From: Blumeriella jaapii
Lineage: Eukaryota; Ascomycota; Leotiomycetes; Helotiales; Drepanopezizaceae
Direction: 5' to 3'
NCBI GenBank assembly: GCA_009599575.1
Contig: VWND01000084.1
Location: forward strand, 248,001 to 312,000
DNA: 64,000 nt
Part shown: positions 35,407-48,080 of the stretch, piece by piece
Layout: each line of letters opens with the position of its first letter
How positions within the stretch are numbered: the stretch's first letter is position 1
Translations under genes and position numbers: made by a program
The notes under the pieces: generated by a model
Database searches by the model: none
What the model was told of the DNA's origin: nothing
The model's input: only the letters and a program-made list of their open reading frames with translations

Positions 35407-35703
35407 TATAACGATTTAATTAATCGAAGGGCTGGAAGATCAATCAATTGGTCGCCGAGTTTATATAATATAAAAAACAAGCTTTTGGTTTTGTAACAAA
35501 AATATTCATTTAAAATCAATAATTGCAAAAAGCAGAAATTGCTAAAAGGAAAAAGCTTTATATATATAAATAATTTTTACAATTGATGGGAAGACCCACC
35601 AGAAGACCAGGGAGCTTGCAGCTATACGTAGTTGCTGGGGAGCTTGCAGCTATACGTAGTTGCTGGGGTGACACGAGAGGTGGCAACAGAGTGAATCGTT
35701 ACA
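35407..35703 (-). repeat. E3 LTR, right copy (5' LTR)
   Basis: 297 bp. The 28-bp tandem duplication is perfect here (35613-35640 and 35641-35668). Ends GTGAATCGTTACA followed by target duplication AAAAG. The right (outer) half keeps its GC, the left half is AT-converted. Confidence 0.88.
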
Positions 35704-35708
35704 AAAAG

Positions 35709-37167
35709 CATAATCCGATAAATTCGATATTTTTTTATTAAAATTAAACAAACAATTTTAAAAATTCAATCGCTTCGAAAACAAACGAAATAACGATTTC
35801 AAAAGTCGTTAACGGATGGACGTTTTATTAAAAAGCAACTCCGGATTTCGATTTTAAGTTTTTAACTTCGAAAATCCTATTAATAAAATATAAAATACGA
35901 TATTTTAATTTCTTTCGTAAAAAGCAAAGCAAATATTGCCCGCTTTTACAAAAAAAAAAATCGATTTCCGCCGACAAGCCTTTTTAAAATTATTTAAATA
36001 CGAATAATAACCAAAAAAATATAAATAATAAAAAAGAAACGATAACGTATTATAATTTACCGATTATTACGACGTTTTCGAATTATACGAATTAAAATTC
36101 GATAATAAGCTTTTAAAAGCCGGCTATATCGCCGCAAAGTTTTTCGCTTATTCTATTATTAAAAACGCAAGCGACGAATCGAAAAAAACCTTTTTCGCTT
36201 TTACTAAGCAAAAAGTATATATAATATATAATAAATATAATTAATTTTTTTTTTTCGAATAAAAATATTTAAATATATTTTTACCGATTATACCGAATCC
36301 GACAAAATATTATTAACAATTTTTACATTTTTGCTAACGTTTATTAACGACGACGAAAAAAATAATTTCGTAGTCTATATTTTTTCAAAACCAAATCCCG
36401 AAATTATCTTTGCCGAATTTCGTACCGAAACAATACGAAAACGATTCGCAAGTTTTATTTATATAAAAATTTCCGTTTAATTTAAAACGAACGGAAAAAC
36501 TATTATAGCCTATATAAACATCGGATATATACGCTTTTTGATCAGCCAAAAATAGCTAATAATATACGAAAACGTTATTTATATTTCCGGCCGCAAAATC
36601 ATTTTCAAAAGCATTTTTGGCCACGTTACTTTTACAAAACAAATTTTATTTTTATTATTTATTAAAAAAACGATAAACGGCTTATTACGATTCGCTAAAA
36701 TAATAATTTCAGCTTAGATTACAAATATATTAATTTCCGGCCTACTGTTCGAAAACGAATTTTTTTAAATTTTTAAAGCTTTTATAAATCTGACCGCCGG
36801 AATTTTTATATTCGAAAGCTGCAACGATATCGTTATTTTTATCGAAATCAAATCTAAAAATCTATTAGTTTTCCGAAAATTACGTGCAATAATTATAATA
36901 ACCGTCGCTTTTAATATATTAATTTTAATTTTAATATTTTACATTTTAATATTATTAAATAAAACGTATTATTTCATTTTCGCATACGACGGCGTCGAAA
37001 ACGCTATTCTGAATCACGCTTTATACGTTAGCATCCGAAATAATATAATTATTTCCAAAATTATTAACCGCCGAATTTACTTCGAAAAACTTAAAAACTA
37101 TTTCGGAAAAAAAGCTTTTTTTTTTTTTTTCAAAAACTATTATCCGACATTTTAATAAACAAATCAA
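35709..37167 (+). pseudogene. E1 internal fragment (protease-side spacer), between E3 and E4
   Basis: A plus-strand remnant. Frames include NGLLRFAKIIISA followed by TNILISGLLFENEFF, GIFIFESCNDIVIFIEIKSKN and AYDGVENAILNHALYVSIRNN. The latter resembles the stretch between protease and RT in a widespread fungal gypsy family, but this is weak without alignment. It ends at the E4 target site. Confidence 0.5.
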
Positions 37168-37434
37168 TGTAAAACGGTGATACTCTGTGTTGATAGGAGT
37201 TGGTAGTTTTAGCTATGGTCGAGGCATGGACCCCTCCGAGACCCCCTGCCATTGACTACTTTTAACAGGTATAAGAGCAAAGCACCCCCTTAGATAGTAC
37301 CGCAGGCACGCAGTCTAATTCATATTTTTATTCATTTTTCTTTTCCTTTCTTCAGTCTTTTTTAAGGATTTCCTAAATTATTTTACTCACCGACATATGG
37401 CCGTATTAATCTGGTTTTCCTATCTACTTTTATA
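37168..37434 (+). repeat. E4 5' LTR
   Basis: Starts TGTAAAACGGTGATACTCTG (right copy: TATAAAACGGTAATATTTTG). Contains an unusually GC-retaining core (CCCCTCCGAGACCCCCTGCC) conserved in both copies. Two bases after its end, TGATAATCTACGC may be the altered primer-binding site. Outer half spared, inner half mutated. Confidence 0.85.
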
Positions 37435-38065
37435 TTTGATAATCTACGCAAAAATTTAAATTTCGGTGTTTCGTTTTTATATATTCGCCGATGCATTTCT
37501 CAAATTTATAATCAAAATCGACTTCGATATTTCGCCACTACGGCTTAAAAAACCTTTCATATAGTATTGTTCGCAGCTGCATTATATAAAAAACCTTTAA
37601 TAGCTTTTTTTATTTTGCGCATAATTATTAAATTACAAAAATGCAATACATTTCAGAAACGTTTGAAATTACGGTCAGGCAATTCTGTACCGTGCGAAAT
37701 TTAAAGCTCGAAAATCGCTCCTTTATTTAAAAATAACAAATCGAATATTAGTTCGTGCGCTTCGACCGCTGCGTTCGGCCCTTCTAAACTAGATCTTTTT
37801 TGATTAAACGCCTGGCGAGAATTCAACCTTTTGATTTTACGCTTTGTGATTATAACAATTATAATTTGCGGCTTTTTATTAAAAATAATAAAAAAATGGC
37901 TGTGCGTGCATTAGCCTAAGCTACGGAATATCGAAACCGTGGATTATACAGCAATATTATATTAATTCAGTTAATTTATCAAAAAACAAATTTTTTAATA
38001 CGCTATTTAAATATCTGGACGCAATCTTATTTTATTTAATTTCTTTAGAAAATACAAAAACCTTT

Positions 38066-39480
38066 TTGATAGCTCCTCTATTAAAAACGATTCTTTTTAT
38101 ACTAAAAACCCTTAATTTGCAATTCCAGAAAACACTTATTCGTTTAATTCAAATCCTACTAATACTTTCGCTAATACTATGGACAACGACGCCTTTCGTT
38201 TTTTTATGCGAGGCCGCATGCTTCTTCCTGGCTCCTTTAATGCACTTTTATTTAATAGCGCCAACGTTATCGATTTTATCGAGAAATATAAAAAAACTTA
38301 TAAAAATTTCGGAATCTTAGAAATTAAAATGTTCGATAAACTTTCTCGCTATTATGACCCAACTACTAAAGATATTATTAAATCGATAAATAAATAAAAG
38401 GCTATTAAAGCTCGAAACTGGCGTAAATTAATTAAAATTTTAAAATCGGAATTCCGAGACTACGATCGCTAGCAAATCCGCGATACTATCGCTTTTTTTA
38501 AACAGTTTGTTATAACAACTCGTCAAATTAAAAAACTCAAGGCCTATTATCGTATTTATACGAAAGTATTTGACGTTTTCGTTAACAAAAAGATTTTAAG
38601 CGAAATTAAGCAAAAAAAATTGTTTTTATTTAGCTTTCTAATTAACATTCGCAACAAAACTATTAAACATTTTAAAATTAATAAACAAAACTTTGAAACT
38701 TTCGATTAGTATTTCAAATTTGTAAAATTCGTTTTTAAACAAAACCAAAGCGAACGTACTATTAAAACCATAAACCAAAAGAAATCTTTTTCTTTTATTT
38801 ACAAAAAAAACGTGGAAGCTTTAGTACAGGAACATGCCCAGCCACTAAAAGTTACCGAAATCGCCAAAACAATCAGTTATTATACTATTCAATCGCTTTA
38901 CAAAACTTATTGGCTTGGAAAAGCTTAACAAGGATATCGAAACTCTTGTATTAAAATTTACCGATATTAAAATTCAAAAGCTTCAAAGCAAAATCGAAGG
39001 TTTTATGCAGCAGCAGAAAAAACTTTCTTACGTTAACTCGGATAATAAAAACGATTAAAATAGCTTTTATAACAACTACTTTTCGCAAAATGCGCGAAGC
39101 GATTAATTTCGCTAAGCCACCGTAGAAATAATAGCTGCCTAATGGCAACCCTTTCGTGCTAGCGATCAGAATCAGCGAAACACTAATTATAATAACGATT
39201 ATCAGAAGAAAAAAAACTAACGCGGAAACCAGAATCGCGGCTATCAAAATGGTAAAAGTAACTATCAAAACAGACTCCGTGGCCCTAAATGTGGATTCTA
39301 TAATAATAAAGAAATTTACTATAAAAAACCTTATATTCGCTTTAAATGCAAAGCATTTAATTTTTATATAAACAATAATGTTTACTATATTAATAAATAC
39401 GGAGCGATCTGCCTCGGACCGACGGAAACAGAAATAAGCTTTTTTAATAAAGCTGAAAATCAAAGCTGATTAAATATTAT
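38066..39480 (+). pseudogene. E4 gag remnant
   Basis: Reads FRFFMRGRMLLPGSFNALLFNSANVIDFIEKYKKT...KMFDKLSRYYDPTTKDII, then KLKAYYRIYTKVFDVF. This is the retrotransposon gag pattern (P.F.G.NV..FL..YE, L.RY.D...K.I). At 39,280-39,420 a KCGFYNNKEIYYKK then RFKCKAFNFY stretch looks like a decayed zinc-binding end. Interrupted by several stops. Confidence 0.68.
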
Positions 39481-40169
39481 TCGCTTAAAAATAAAAAGTA
39501 CGGAATAAGACGATTGCTTGGAAAACAGAAAAGATATAAAAACGATTTTCATTAATAAAAAAGAAAATATCCCAAAAAGCGTACTAATCAAAAAGAAAAC
39601 CTCTATCCCAAGCGTAAGTAAAATTCAAATATATAAATAAAAGTCAAATACATATATTGCTAATGCAAGTATCGCATTTGCAGATATTATGGCTGTATAA
39701 TCAAACCAGCGAATCATAAAAAAGCAAAATGCTTCTGTTTTATTCGCCAAGCCAATAAGCGTAAAAAAAAACGTTAAAATCGAAAAAGAAAAAGATTTTG
39801 AAATTCGAAAAAAAACCGATAAAACCATTAAAAAAACGCTTATAATAAAAAAAATTAACGACGATATAAAAAATATCGATACCGATATTCCGGTTTAAAT
39901 TATTCAAAAAGTACCAGTTTTTAAACGCTTATTATTAATGCGAAGCGAAAAATGGATCGATAAATATATCAGCCCCGAAGCCGTCGACGAAACCATTAAA
40001 AGAATTATAAAACAAAAGATTAAATTAAAATTCAGCGATTTATTTAGCATAAAAGAAAAATTCGACAAAATTATTAATAAACAAATCCCTGCATTAAAAA
40101 AAAACGAAAAGGTTAAAATCATCCGAAAAAAAAACGACTTTGAATTAAAGAAAAATCAGAAAAAAATTT

Positions 40170-40560
40170 ATAATACCGCAATTAATTTAACCGATAAAAA
40201 GAAATTCTCGGAAAAAATCAGCCTTTTGGCCTTTATTATAAAAATCCAAAAGTCAAAACGACGAAACTGCTTCTATACGGCTATAAAAACATTAAAAATA
40301 AAAATAATACTTAAGAAAAGTACGACCGCTTTCGCTCTATTCGATAATAGAGCCGAAATTAATTGCATAAACTAAAAAACAGCCGAAGCCAATAGTATCC
40401 CGATTATTACCGATAAGCGAATAATTTATATTACCGTTAATGAAAATACGATTAAATTTAATAAAATTGTACGAAATATTAAAATCGACGTTAAAAGTAT
40501 TATTATTTATAAAAACTTTTTAATAATAAAAAAATGCTTCCATCTTATTATTTTTGAAAT
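40170..40560 (+). pseudogene. E4 aspartic protease remnant
   Basis: FALFDNRAEINCIN at about 40330-40375 corresponds to the retropepsin active site LFDSGAEINxI. The S-G of DSG became N-R (40343-40351) by G-to-A changes. IIYKNFLIIKKCFHLIIF follows, a plausible LGxxFLxxxxxxIDF-type end. Confidence 0.68.
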
Positions 40561-40778
40561 GTTTTAAATTTTAAAAAGTTTCGTCAGCTTTAAATACACC
40601 GAAAACGGCTAAATAAAAGCCTTTTTCTAAAACTGGAACCGATCTTTTCAAAATCAAATTACCGTCGCCGGCGACAAAGTCTTTTTAATCGACGTTTTAT
40701 CGGAAAACGAATAGCCGGCTTTGGTTTCAGAACAAACGCTAGGCTATAACAAAACCTGAAAAATAATCAGCCAAAAGC

Positions 40779-40811
40779 ATTCGCGTTATTAATCGAAATA
40801 ACACCGCGAAT
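40779..40811 (+). repeat. 33-nt unit with inverted ends, copy 2 (in E4)
   Basis: ATTCGCGTTATTAATCG to AACACCGCGAAT, followed by AAAAT. The terminal ATTCGCG and CGCGAAT are inverted complements. Confidence 0.65.
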
Positions 40812-41159
40812 AAAATTAGCCAATATTAATATTTTTGGTTATTAATTCGAAAATAAAAGTTCCGAAGATTTCGTTTTCGTATTAAATAAACCCGACTTAT
40901 ATATTTTACCTTTTTGTGTTAATATTAGCATTTTTTACAAGCGCAAAATTGATAAAATACGATTCGTAAATTTTAACGAATCCGATAAAAATATTTCCGA
41001 AAAAATAAACGATTGGTTCGAACGAAGCAACAAAACTACCGCAACTAATTATTAGCGAATTCGAAGGACTTATTACCGGCCGATTTTCCAGCTTATCATT
41101 TGGCAGCCGACTTACAAAAAAACGATTTAATAATCTAGCAATCGGAACCTAATTTTTGC

Positions 41160-42620
41160 CAAAAGAAAAAAAGGTTTTGTACGAAGTTTTACGCAATCGG
41201 AAAAAAATTATAGCCTTCGATTTCACCGAAATAAACCAATTCAATTTTAACGTTACGCTTTATATCGATATCAAAACCGTATTTTACGAAGCTTAGCAAA
41301 AAAAGATTTTTTTAGTTTTTAAAACCTTTCAGAATAAAATAGTCGAAATGCTAAAAAAACGAATCAAGCAAAAGATCCTCGAATTCTGCTACGGCCTATA
41401 CAAAAACAAATGGTTTATCGTTGCGAAGAAAAAAAAAAGCATTTACAGACTTATTACCGCAATCGTCGAAATAAATAAAATAACGATACGAAACGCTAAT
41501 ATGCCACCTAACGTCGATTAATTTTCGAACGAATTCGCAAAATTAATAATCGTTTTCTTTTTCGACCTGTTCTTCGGCTACGATTATTTAATGCTTAACT
41601 TACGATTTCGAAATATAATAGCAATTTAAATTCCAATCGGTTTATTACGTATAACCAAAATATTTATAAAAATTACTAATTTAATCGCTTAATTCGTGAA
41701 AATCGTATATAAGATTTTTATAATTTGCATTCCTGATATTGCTTTGCTTTACGTTAACGACGTCGGAATAAAAGGCCCTAGATTATATTATAATAATAAA
41801 AAAATCTTTTCTAAAGTTCGACGCTATATAATAAAACATATTTAAAACATCGACAAAATCATGATTTGCTTCGAAAAAGCCAAAGCTATTATTAGCCCTC
41901 GATTAAAATTCTGCATATCCGAAATAAATATCGTCGGTTATATAACTAACAGCGCTGGCCGCCACCCTTAACGAAAAAAAATTAAAAAGATTTGCGAATA
42001 GAAAAAATGCGAAAACATTACCGAAGCTAAAACTTTTATTAGCGTTGTGATTTACTATCGCAATTAAATTAAAAATTTCTTTTAGAAAACTGCATCTATT
42101 TACGCTACGATAAAAAAAAAAGTCGATTTCGTTTAGGAAAAAAAGCAGAGCAAAATTATAAAAGTTTTTAAAAACGATTTTTTATCGGCCCTATCGCTTA
42201 TGCGAATCGATTACAACCTAAACGCAGGAAAAATCATTTTGATTATCGACGCTAATATTTTCGGTTAAAGAATTATATTGCAACAAATCGATAAAAACAA
42301 AAAACGGCATTTTTTACGATTCGAAAGCGGCCTATAATTCTCCGCGGAAACACGCTACGATACTATTAAACGAAAATATCGGAGCGTTTTTAAAATAATA
42401 AAAAAAATAAAAAGCGAATTATATAACGTATATTTTATTTTAAAAACGGACGTAAAAATCTTTATCGACCAATTAAATAAAAAAACCAATGATTTACCAA
42501 AAGCATTCGTTACTAATTAAATAGCTTGGATGCGACTTATAAACTTCGAAATCAGATATATTAAAAAGACAATTAATACAACGGCAAACGGCTTTTTTAA
42601 ACAAAAACGATCTCATCCGT
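41160..42620 (+). pseudogene. E4 reverse transcriptase-RNase H remnant
   Basis: Plus-strand frames read KNKWFIVAKKKKSIYRLITAIVEINKITIRNANMPPNVD (RT motif 2), FFFDLFFGYDYLMLN, then YVNDVGIKGPR at 41750-41761, where YVDD lost its first Asp. CFEKAKAIISPRLKFCISEINIVGYI follows, then RNase H traces IDANIFG...ILQQID and YDTIKRKYRSVFK. The G-to-A and C-to-T pattern is again clear. Confidence 0.8.
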
Positions 42621-42720
42621 TTAACTTCGCTAAATAAAGCGAATAAAATATCGACGAATAAATCGCTAACGAAATCGGCTGCTTCGCTATTTGCGCCCTA
42701 GGTTTTACAAAGCCAAAACC

Positions 42721-42753
42721 ATTCGCGTTGCTATTTCGGCTGGCACCGCGAAT
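42721..42753 (+). repeat. 33-nt unit with inverted ends, copy 3 (in E4)
   Basis: ATTCGCGTTGCTATTTCGGC to TGGCACCGCGAAT. Only 30 bases separate it from copy 4, in the same orientation and reading phase (63 bases start to start), so the pair encodes a repeated peptide RLAPRI. Confidence 0.72.
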
Positions 42754-42783
42754 AAAAAACGCCAATTTTCGGACCGAAAAAGC

Positions 42784-42816
42784 ATTCGCGTCACTATCTC
42801 GGCTAGCACCGCGAAT
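42784..42816 (+). repeat. 33-nt unit with inverted ends, copy 4 (in E4)
   Basis: ATTCGCGTCACTATCTCGGC to TAGCACCGCGAAT. Nearest relative of copy 3. Confidence 0.72.
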
Positions 42817-43079
42817 AAATTTGACCGAAAACGATCGAAATAAACCGATTGGCGACGAAAATAAATTCTTAATCGACAACTACGAAATCGAAGATTTTTA
42901 TTTCATCGCATATTATTTAATTATTTTATTCAAACCATTTAACGTGCCAAACTATTAATTTAAATTATTTAAAAACCAAGTTTTCGATTATATTTTAGCC
43001 GACAAAAAGCTGTATAAAATAGAAAATAATATATATTAAAAACGCTTAGTAATAAATAATAAAACTGATAAGTTTTAAA

Positions 43080-44320
43080 TCATAAAAAAAGCTTACGAAA
43101 AAATGTTTTATAAAAAAGCTAAAGCTATTTACCACCGAATTAAAAACGATTTCTGATGGAAAAAATACTTCGAAAATTGCAAAACCTTCGTCAAAAGCTG
43201 CATTTTTTGCCAAAAACGAAAGCTTAGCCGAAAAAAGAATCTATTATATCCGACGTGGTTTTTTAAAATTTGGAAAAAAATTAACTTCGACGTTACGCGC
43301 GTACCGACTATCGATCGCGGTTATATATACTTTATACTCGCTATTAACGATTTATCTGAATAGCTTGAAAAGCGATCTTTTCGAAACGCTATCTTCGAAA
43401 TTATAGCGACTTTTTTTTAAAAAAACGTTATATATCGATATGGTTTATTTAGCAAATTAAACGTCGATAATAAATTCGAAAATAAAAGCGTTGTCGAAAC
43501 CTTTACAAAAAAATACGATATTTAACGCATTCAAATCTTAGCCTACAATTCGAAAAGTAATAGATCCGTTAAACGAAGCTATAAAAATATTTTTAACGGC
43601 TTTTTAAAAGCTATTCGAAAAGGCTATAAGCGTTGGTCGCGGAAATTCTCGGAAATGCTTTTTGCTATACGCATATATATACACGCCCCTATTAAAATAA
43701 TCTTATTTTTTATTTAATACGGCAGAAACGCTCGATTACTTTTGGAAATAAAATAGCTTATATAAAAGCTTTATAACGTGGTTAAAATAAAAACGAAAAC
43801 AAATCTATTAGTAATAAAATTTAAACAGCTAAATTACCGCGATATAAATATAAAAAAAATAATTTTAAAAAAAAAAAAATATAAAAAGGCAGCTAAAGAA
43901 ATTTAAAATAAAACTAAAATTTTAAAAAAAACGCTAATCAGAAAAAGAAATCTGGTCTTAATTTACGATATTCAGCGCGCTATCGATAAATCGGCCGATA
44001 TTAAACTTAATTATAAATGGCTCGGACTTTACGAAATATACGAGGCCGAATTAAATAAAAGCTATTACAAGCTTACGGAATTCGATAAAACGAAGCTGAA
44101 AAGAACGTTCGCCGCCAATCGGTTAAAGCGATTTACAAAAAAAATCAGCAAATTTATCCTTTGGATTCTGAATTAAAAAGCGATTCCGATTCCAGCGACT
44201 CCGACGACGACTCCGATTAAAACGATTATACTTCTGAAAAAGAAAAATCCCCTGAAAAAGTCTGAAAACAGCCGAACGATAACCCCGCTGCTGAAACCAC
44301 AGTTTAAATCGTAATTCCAT
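43080..44320 (+). pseudogene. E4 integrase remnant
   Basis: The zinc-binding end reads YHRIKNDF...ENCKTFVKSCIFCQKRK. In the core, NVDNKFENKSVVETFTKKY holds the second catalytic Asp, and YNSKSNRSVKRSYK corresponds to YNSxGNGPVERGYK, where the catalytic Glu became Lys. The C-terminal NLVLIYDIQ...YKWLGLYEIYEAELNKSYYKL...FAANRLKRF matches the fungal gypsy DLVLxxDT...FRWLGPFRI...GTYxL...FAGNRLKRF. Stops interrupt the frame. Confidence 0.8.
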
Positions 44321-44980
44321 TTATGACCGAAAAAAAAAAAATGCTTATAAAATTGTTTACTAATTATTCTACTATTTTCGTTATCTATTATTTTTCCTTT
44401 TTTATTATATATTATTTTATTGTTTTTGTTTTGCTTTATTTATATACAATTTAATTATCTTATTTTATATATATTATTTATTTTTGCAAACCTTTTTTTA
44501 TATTATTTAAAATATTTATTATATTTTTTTTTGTTTGACTATACTTTTGCTTATCAAAACAAAAGCTTTGTATATGTTTTAAGCCGCATATTTAATACAT
44601 TTATATTACTCGCATATTTTACGAAAACTATTTTTTATGCATTTTATTATTTGCTACTTTTTGCATTGTTTATTCTTTTCGTTGTTTTGAACGGATGCCT
44701 ACTTAAACAATTATAATTTATTAAAAAAATAATATGCGAATTTCTGTGGCTTTTAAATATAAATATCTTACAATTCCCGTATTTCTTTCCACTTATTTTT
44801 TAACAAATACAATACATCCTTTTTAATTAATAAACTTATCGATATTATATCGTTTTTCAAACAAAGCGTTGCTAAACCTAGCAAGCTTATTTTTAACCTA
44901 TCCTGGAACGGAATTATTATACGTAATCTTTTCGAGTTCAAGCAAACATACAATGCCGCTATCCCAGATTAATAAGCAGC
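44321..44980. other. E4 extremely AT-rich spacer after integrase
   Basis: The AT-richest part of E4, with few C or G bases even in CpG context. A 98-codon hydrophobic frame at 44420-44716 (plus) looks compositional (Phe/Leu/Tyr from T-rich DNA) and is not called as a gene. Confidence 0.5.
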
Positions 44981-47900
44981 TTTCGTAAAAATATTTATAA
45001 AGCAACTCGATATAATAATTAAAAACGTTAACGAATTTTTATTCGATTACGAAGGTTTCGTTAAAGCTAAATTCGTTCGCAAAAGCTTTAATTACGACAA
45101 ATTTCTGCTGAATTACGACAACGCTTTAAAAGCTTTCGCCGGAGCAAAAAGGGCTCGAAACAACAAAAAAAAGGTGACAAACCGAATTTTGCGCTTTCTG
45201 CCAAATTAACGAAAAAAAAATATTTAAAAATACGTTTTTAGCAAAATCATCGGTGTCATTTTATTTCGGCACTTCGCTCGCTTTTTCGAAACTATTACTT
45301 TTACGAAAAAAAAAATCTGAATATTAAACGCCTATATTTTTAAAACGCAAGTTTTAAAAGCCAATAATCCAAAAGCCCGCAGGTTTATAGGTTTTTTTAC
45401 AGCTGTTTGCAAACTGGTCGACGACGCTATATAATCGCTAAAAAAAGTTTTAGTCGGCTGCGAAACCTTAAATTTAACCTTTTTTCAAAACAAAAAACTA
45501 AGCGTCGCTAAATGCGACATTTTTATACCGAATAAAAAAAACGACGCTATTCCGACGCTTTAAATCTACGACGACGAAAAAACGAAAAAACTAATATTAT
45601 TCTCGTTTAATTCGAAAAAATACACGCAATAGCAATTAATATTTTTAAAGTAATCAAAATAATTCGGCGATTTCCACCCTTAATTATCGAAAACGAATCC
45701 GAAAACGAAACCAAAAGCGTAATAACAAACAACCGTTTATTCGAATACAAAAAATCTATTGTATTTATAAAAACAATTCCGAAAAAAATAAAAACAAAAA
45801 ACGTAGAAAAGCGCGCCGATATTTCCGAAATCCTTTCTGTTCGAAAAAAAAAACTATTCACGTCGCCAGCAAAAAAGGCATCGCGAATAAAAACAGCCGG
45901 AAATCAACGCCGAATTATAAACTTCAAATTAATTAACAAAAAACGCGACGACTTTACAAAATCGGATTTAAAAAACGCCGGCATTCCGAAAAGAAAAAAT
46001 TTAAACGATTTTAAATCTAACCTTTCGAAATTAAATACGCAAATATCAAAAACGCCTGCTGCGTTTAAAAACGTCGAACCGCTAATATTTTAAATTCTGA
46101 TAAAAGCATTTAAGATTTCGACTATTATACGACTCGACCGAAAAAGCTTAAAAAGAAATATCGAAGTTATCGCGGAAAAAATCATATAAAAAACATAAAA
46201 TTAAATTATTTTACTTAAAACTCTCGCTTTCGACGACGAAACGATTCAGAAGTTTTACTTCGACACTTTTATATAAGAGCCAAATAAATCCGTTAGCTTT
46301 TTCCCTTTTGTTTCGAACGAAAACTAAACCAAGCTTTTTTCGGAAAATTGCAAATATAATACGCCGAAACAAATAAAAAAAACTTTTGAAAACAGTGATC
46401 CGTTTTTACTCGAGCTTTTTTTCGCTAAAAAACTCCGATTTTTTAATTTCGTTTTTACAAATAACGTTAACGCCAAAAAAAACGGCAAATTCTGCCATTT
46501 TTACGTACGTTATTACGCGGCGTATTATAATTTGATTATAAAAAAAATTAATATTATCGGCTTCGCTAATCGATTCGCTGCTATCAGAAATTCGGATTAC
46601 GACGTATTCGAAATTGATTTTAATAACTAATTTATATTTCGACGAAAAACTGCGAAAATTACCTAAGCACGTGCTAAAGCTTACCTAGGCTACGCAAATT
46701 TTAAAACAAATTTTAAAGCTTTTAGCGCGACTATAAAATTCGATTAAACGTGGAAAAATAAAAGCAACGAGTATTTTCAAAAGCCGACTTTTCTGGCTTT
46801 TCGACCGAAAAAATATTTTAAAATCTATTTAAATTAAACTGCGAATTCGTTAATTACGTAAGATTTCACAACGGAAAAAACAAGCCACTGCTGCATTTTA
46901 TAAAAAAAAAAGTAGCTATATACAAATACTATTTCCGACTGATTAAAACCCAAAAAGCATCTACAGTTTTTTTCGCCAATATGCTTTACAATCTTATTTA
47001 ACAAGCTTTTAAAATGCACCCCGGCCTTTACTTCGCTGTTCTGATTATTCGGAATCCCGAAAACTGCCGCCTCGTGGCTTATTCTGACGTTCCGATCGCC
47101 CTAGGCCTCGCTGATCCCGACCGTATTACAATTACAAAATTCGATATCGCCGATTTTTAAAAGAAGGAAAAAATCGAAAACCTTACCGACGCCATTTTCG
47201 ACTATCACGTTCTGCTTGCTCTCGTATACAATTCGGAAATAATCGAAGCTTACCTGCAATTATACCACGACGCCAAGCTAACTAAAACCATTCAGAAAGG
47301 CCCAGCTTTTTTATATTTCAGCGCGTTTAAAACGGTGGCCTTAGCTATTTTATCGGATTACGAAACCGAAAGCTACGGAATAGAAAATGAAATAACCTTT
47401 GTCAGTTTTTCGATTAAGCAAAAAGTTTTCGTCAGATTTAGAACCCAAAAAACCGACGGCGCAATATTAATTTATTCGAACAATTATACGGCGCAAAAAT
47501 ACAAAAACTATTTCGAAAACAATAATCCGATAAGCAATCTAATATTATTTATACTGCGGCGGAAGCAATCATAGCATTTTCGATAGTTTCGATTGCAAAC
47601 GACTATCTTCGAATTATTTCGTAGAATAGTTTTTTTTACAGGCTTCGGAGCTTTTTCAAAAGCATTCGTCGATAAACAACCGTAATCCGACCTATTAGTT
47701 TTACGCGAAACAAAAGCGTTAATCGGTTTTAATCACGACGAACTAATCGATTATTTCTACGATTTTAATACAAAACTTTTTAGCGCTTTTTGCAAAACAT
47801 AAAACCACGTTTAAAAGCTGGAATCTACCATTTACGAAGAAAAATCGTAGAAAGCATCCGTCGCTGCGACGCTTAATAATATCATCGACGAAAAAGCTAT

Positions 47901-48080
47901 CAGAACGTTCGTAAGTCTAAACGATACCTCGATTGACATTTTATCGAGCTATTTTTCAAAGGAGCAGAATAAATAAAATAATTTAAACGATAAGCGAAAC
48001 GCTATCCTTCCGCAGAAGCCAACAGCAAAAAGGCCAAAAACGGGTTAAAAAACCGAAGAAGTATAAAGCTAAAAAGTTCG
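44981..48080 (+). pseudogene. Unassigned degenerate coding-like block between E4 integrase and 3' LTR
   Basis: About 3.1 kb of plus-strand sequence with long, recurrently interrupted frames of protein-like composition. Examples are FDYEGFVKAKFVRKSFNYDK and NYDNALKAFAGAKRARNNKK near 45.0 kb, FYVRYYAAYYNLIIKKINII near 46.5 kb, and YFAVLIIRNPENCRLVAYSD then PIALGLADPDRITITKFDIA near 47.0 kb, leading to a 79-codon open stretch (47335-47574). No gag, pol or envelope motif and no known family is recognised. It may be an extra ORF of E4 or the remains of another insertion without LTRs. Confidence 0.5.
45856..45888 (+). repeat. 33-nt unit with inverted ends, copy 5 (in E4)
   Basis: ATTCACGTCGCCAGC to GGCATCGCGAAT, followed by AAAA. 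Same 33-nt length; the arms have one RIP-type change each. Confidence 0.6.

Larger units (their letters stand above)
29239..35703 (-). mobile_element. Nested Ty3/gypsy chromovirus-type element E3, minus strand
   Basis: 6,465 bp with 297-bp LTRs (29239-29535, 35407-35703) and perfect AAAAG target duplications (29234-29238, 35704-35708). On the minus strand, right to left: gag region (about 33.4-35.0 kb), RT (YLNN at 32100-32111), RNase H, integrase zinc-binding part (30876-31268), integrase C-terminus with chromodomain-like tail (29778-30059), then the polypurine tract next to the 3' LTR. Many stops; not active. Confidence 0.87.
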
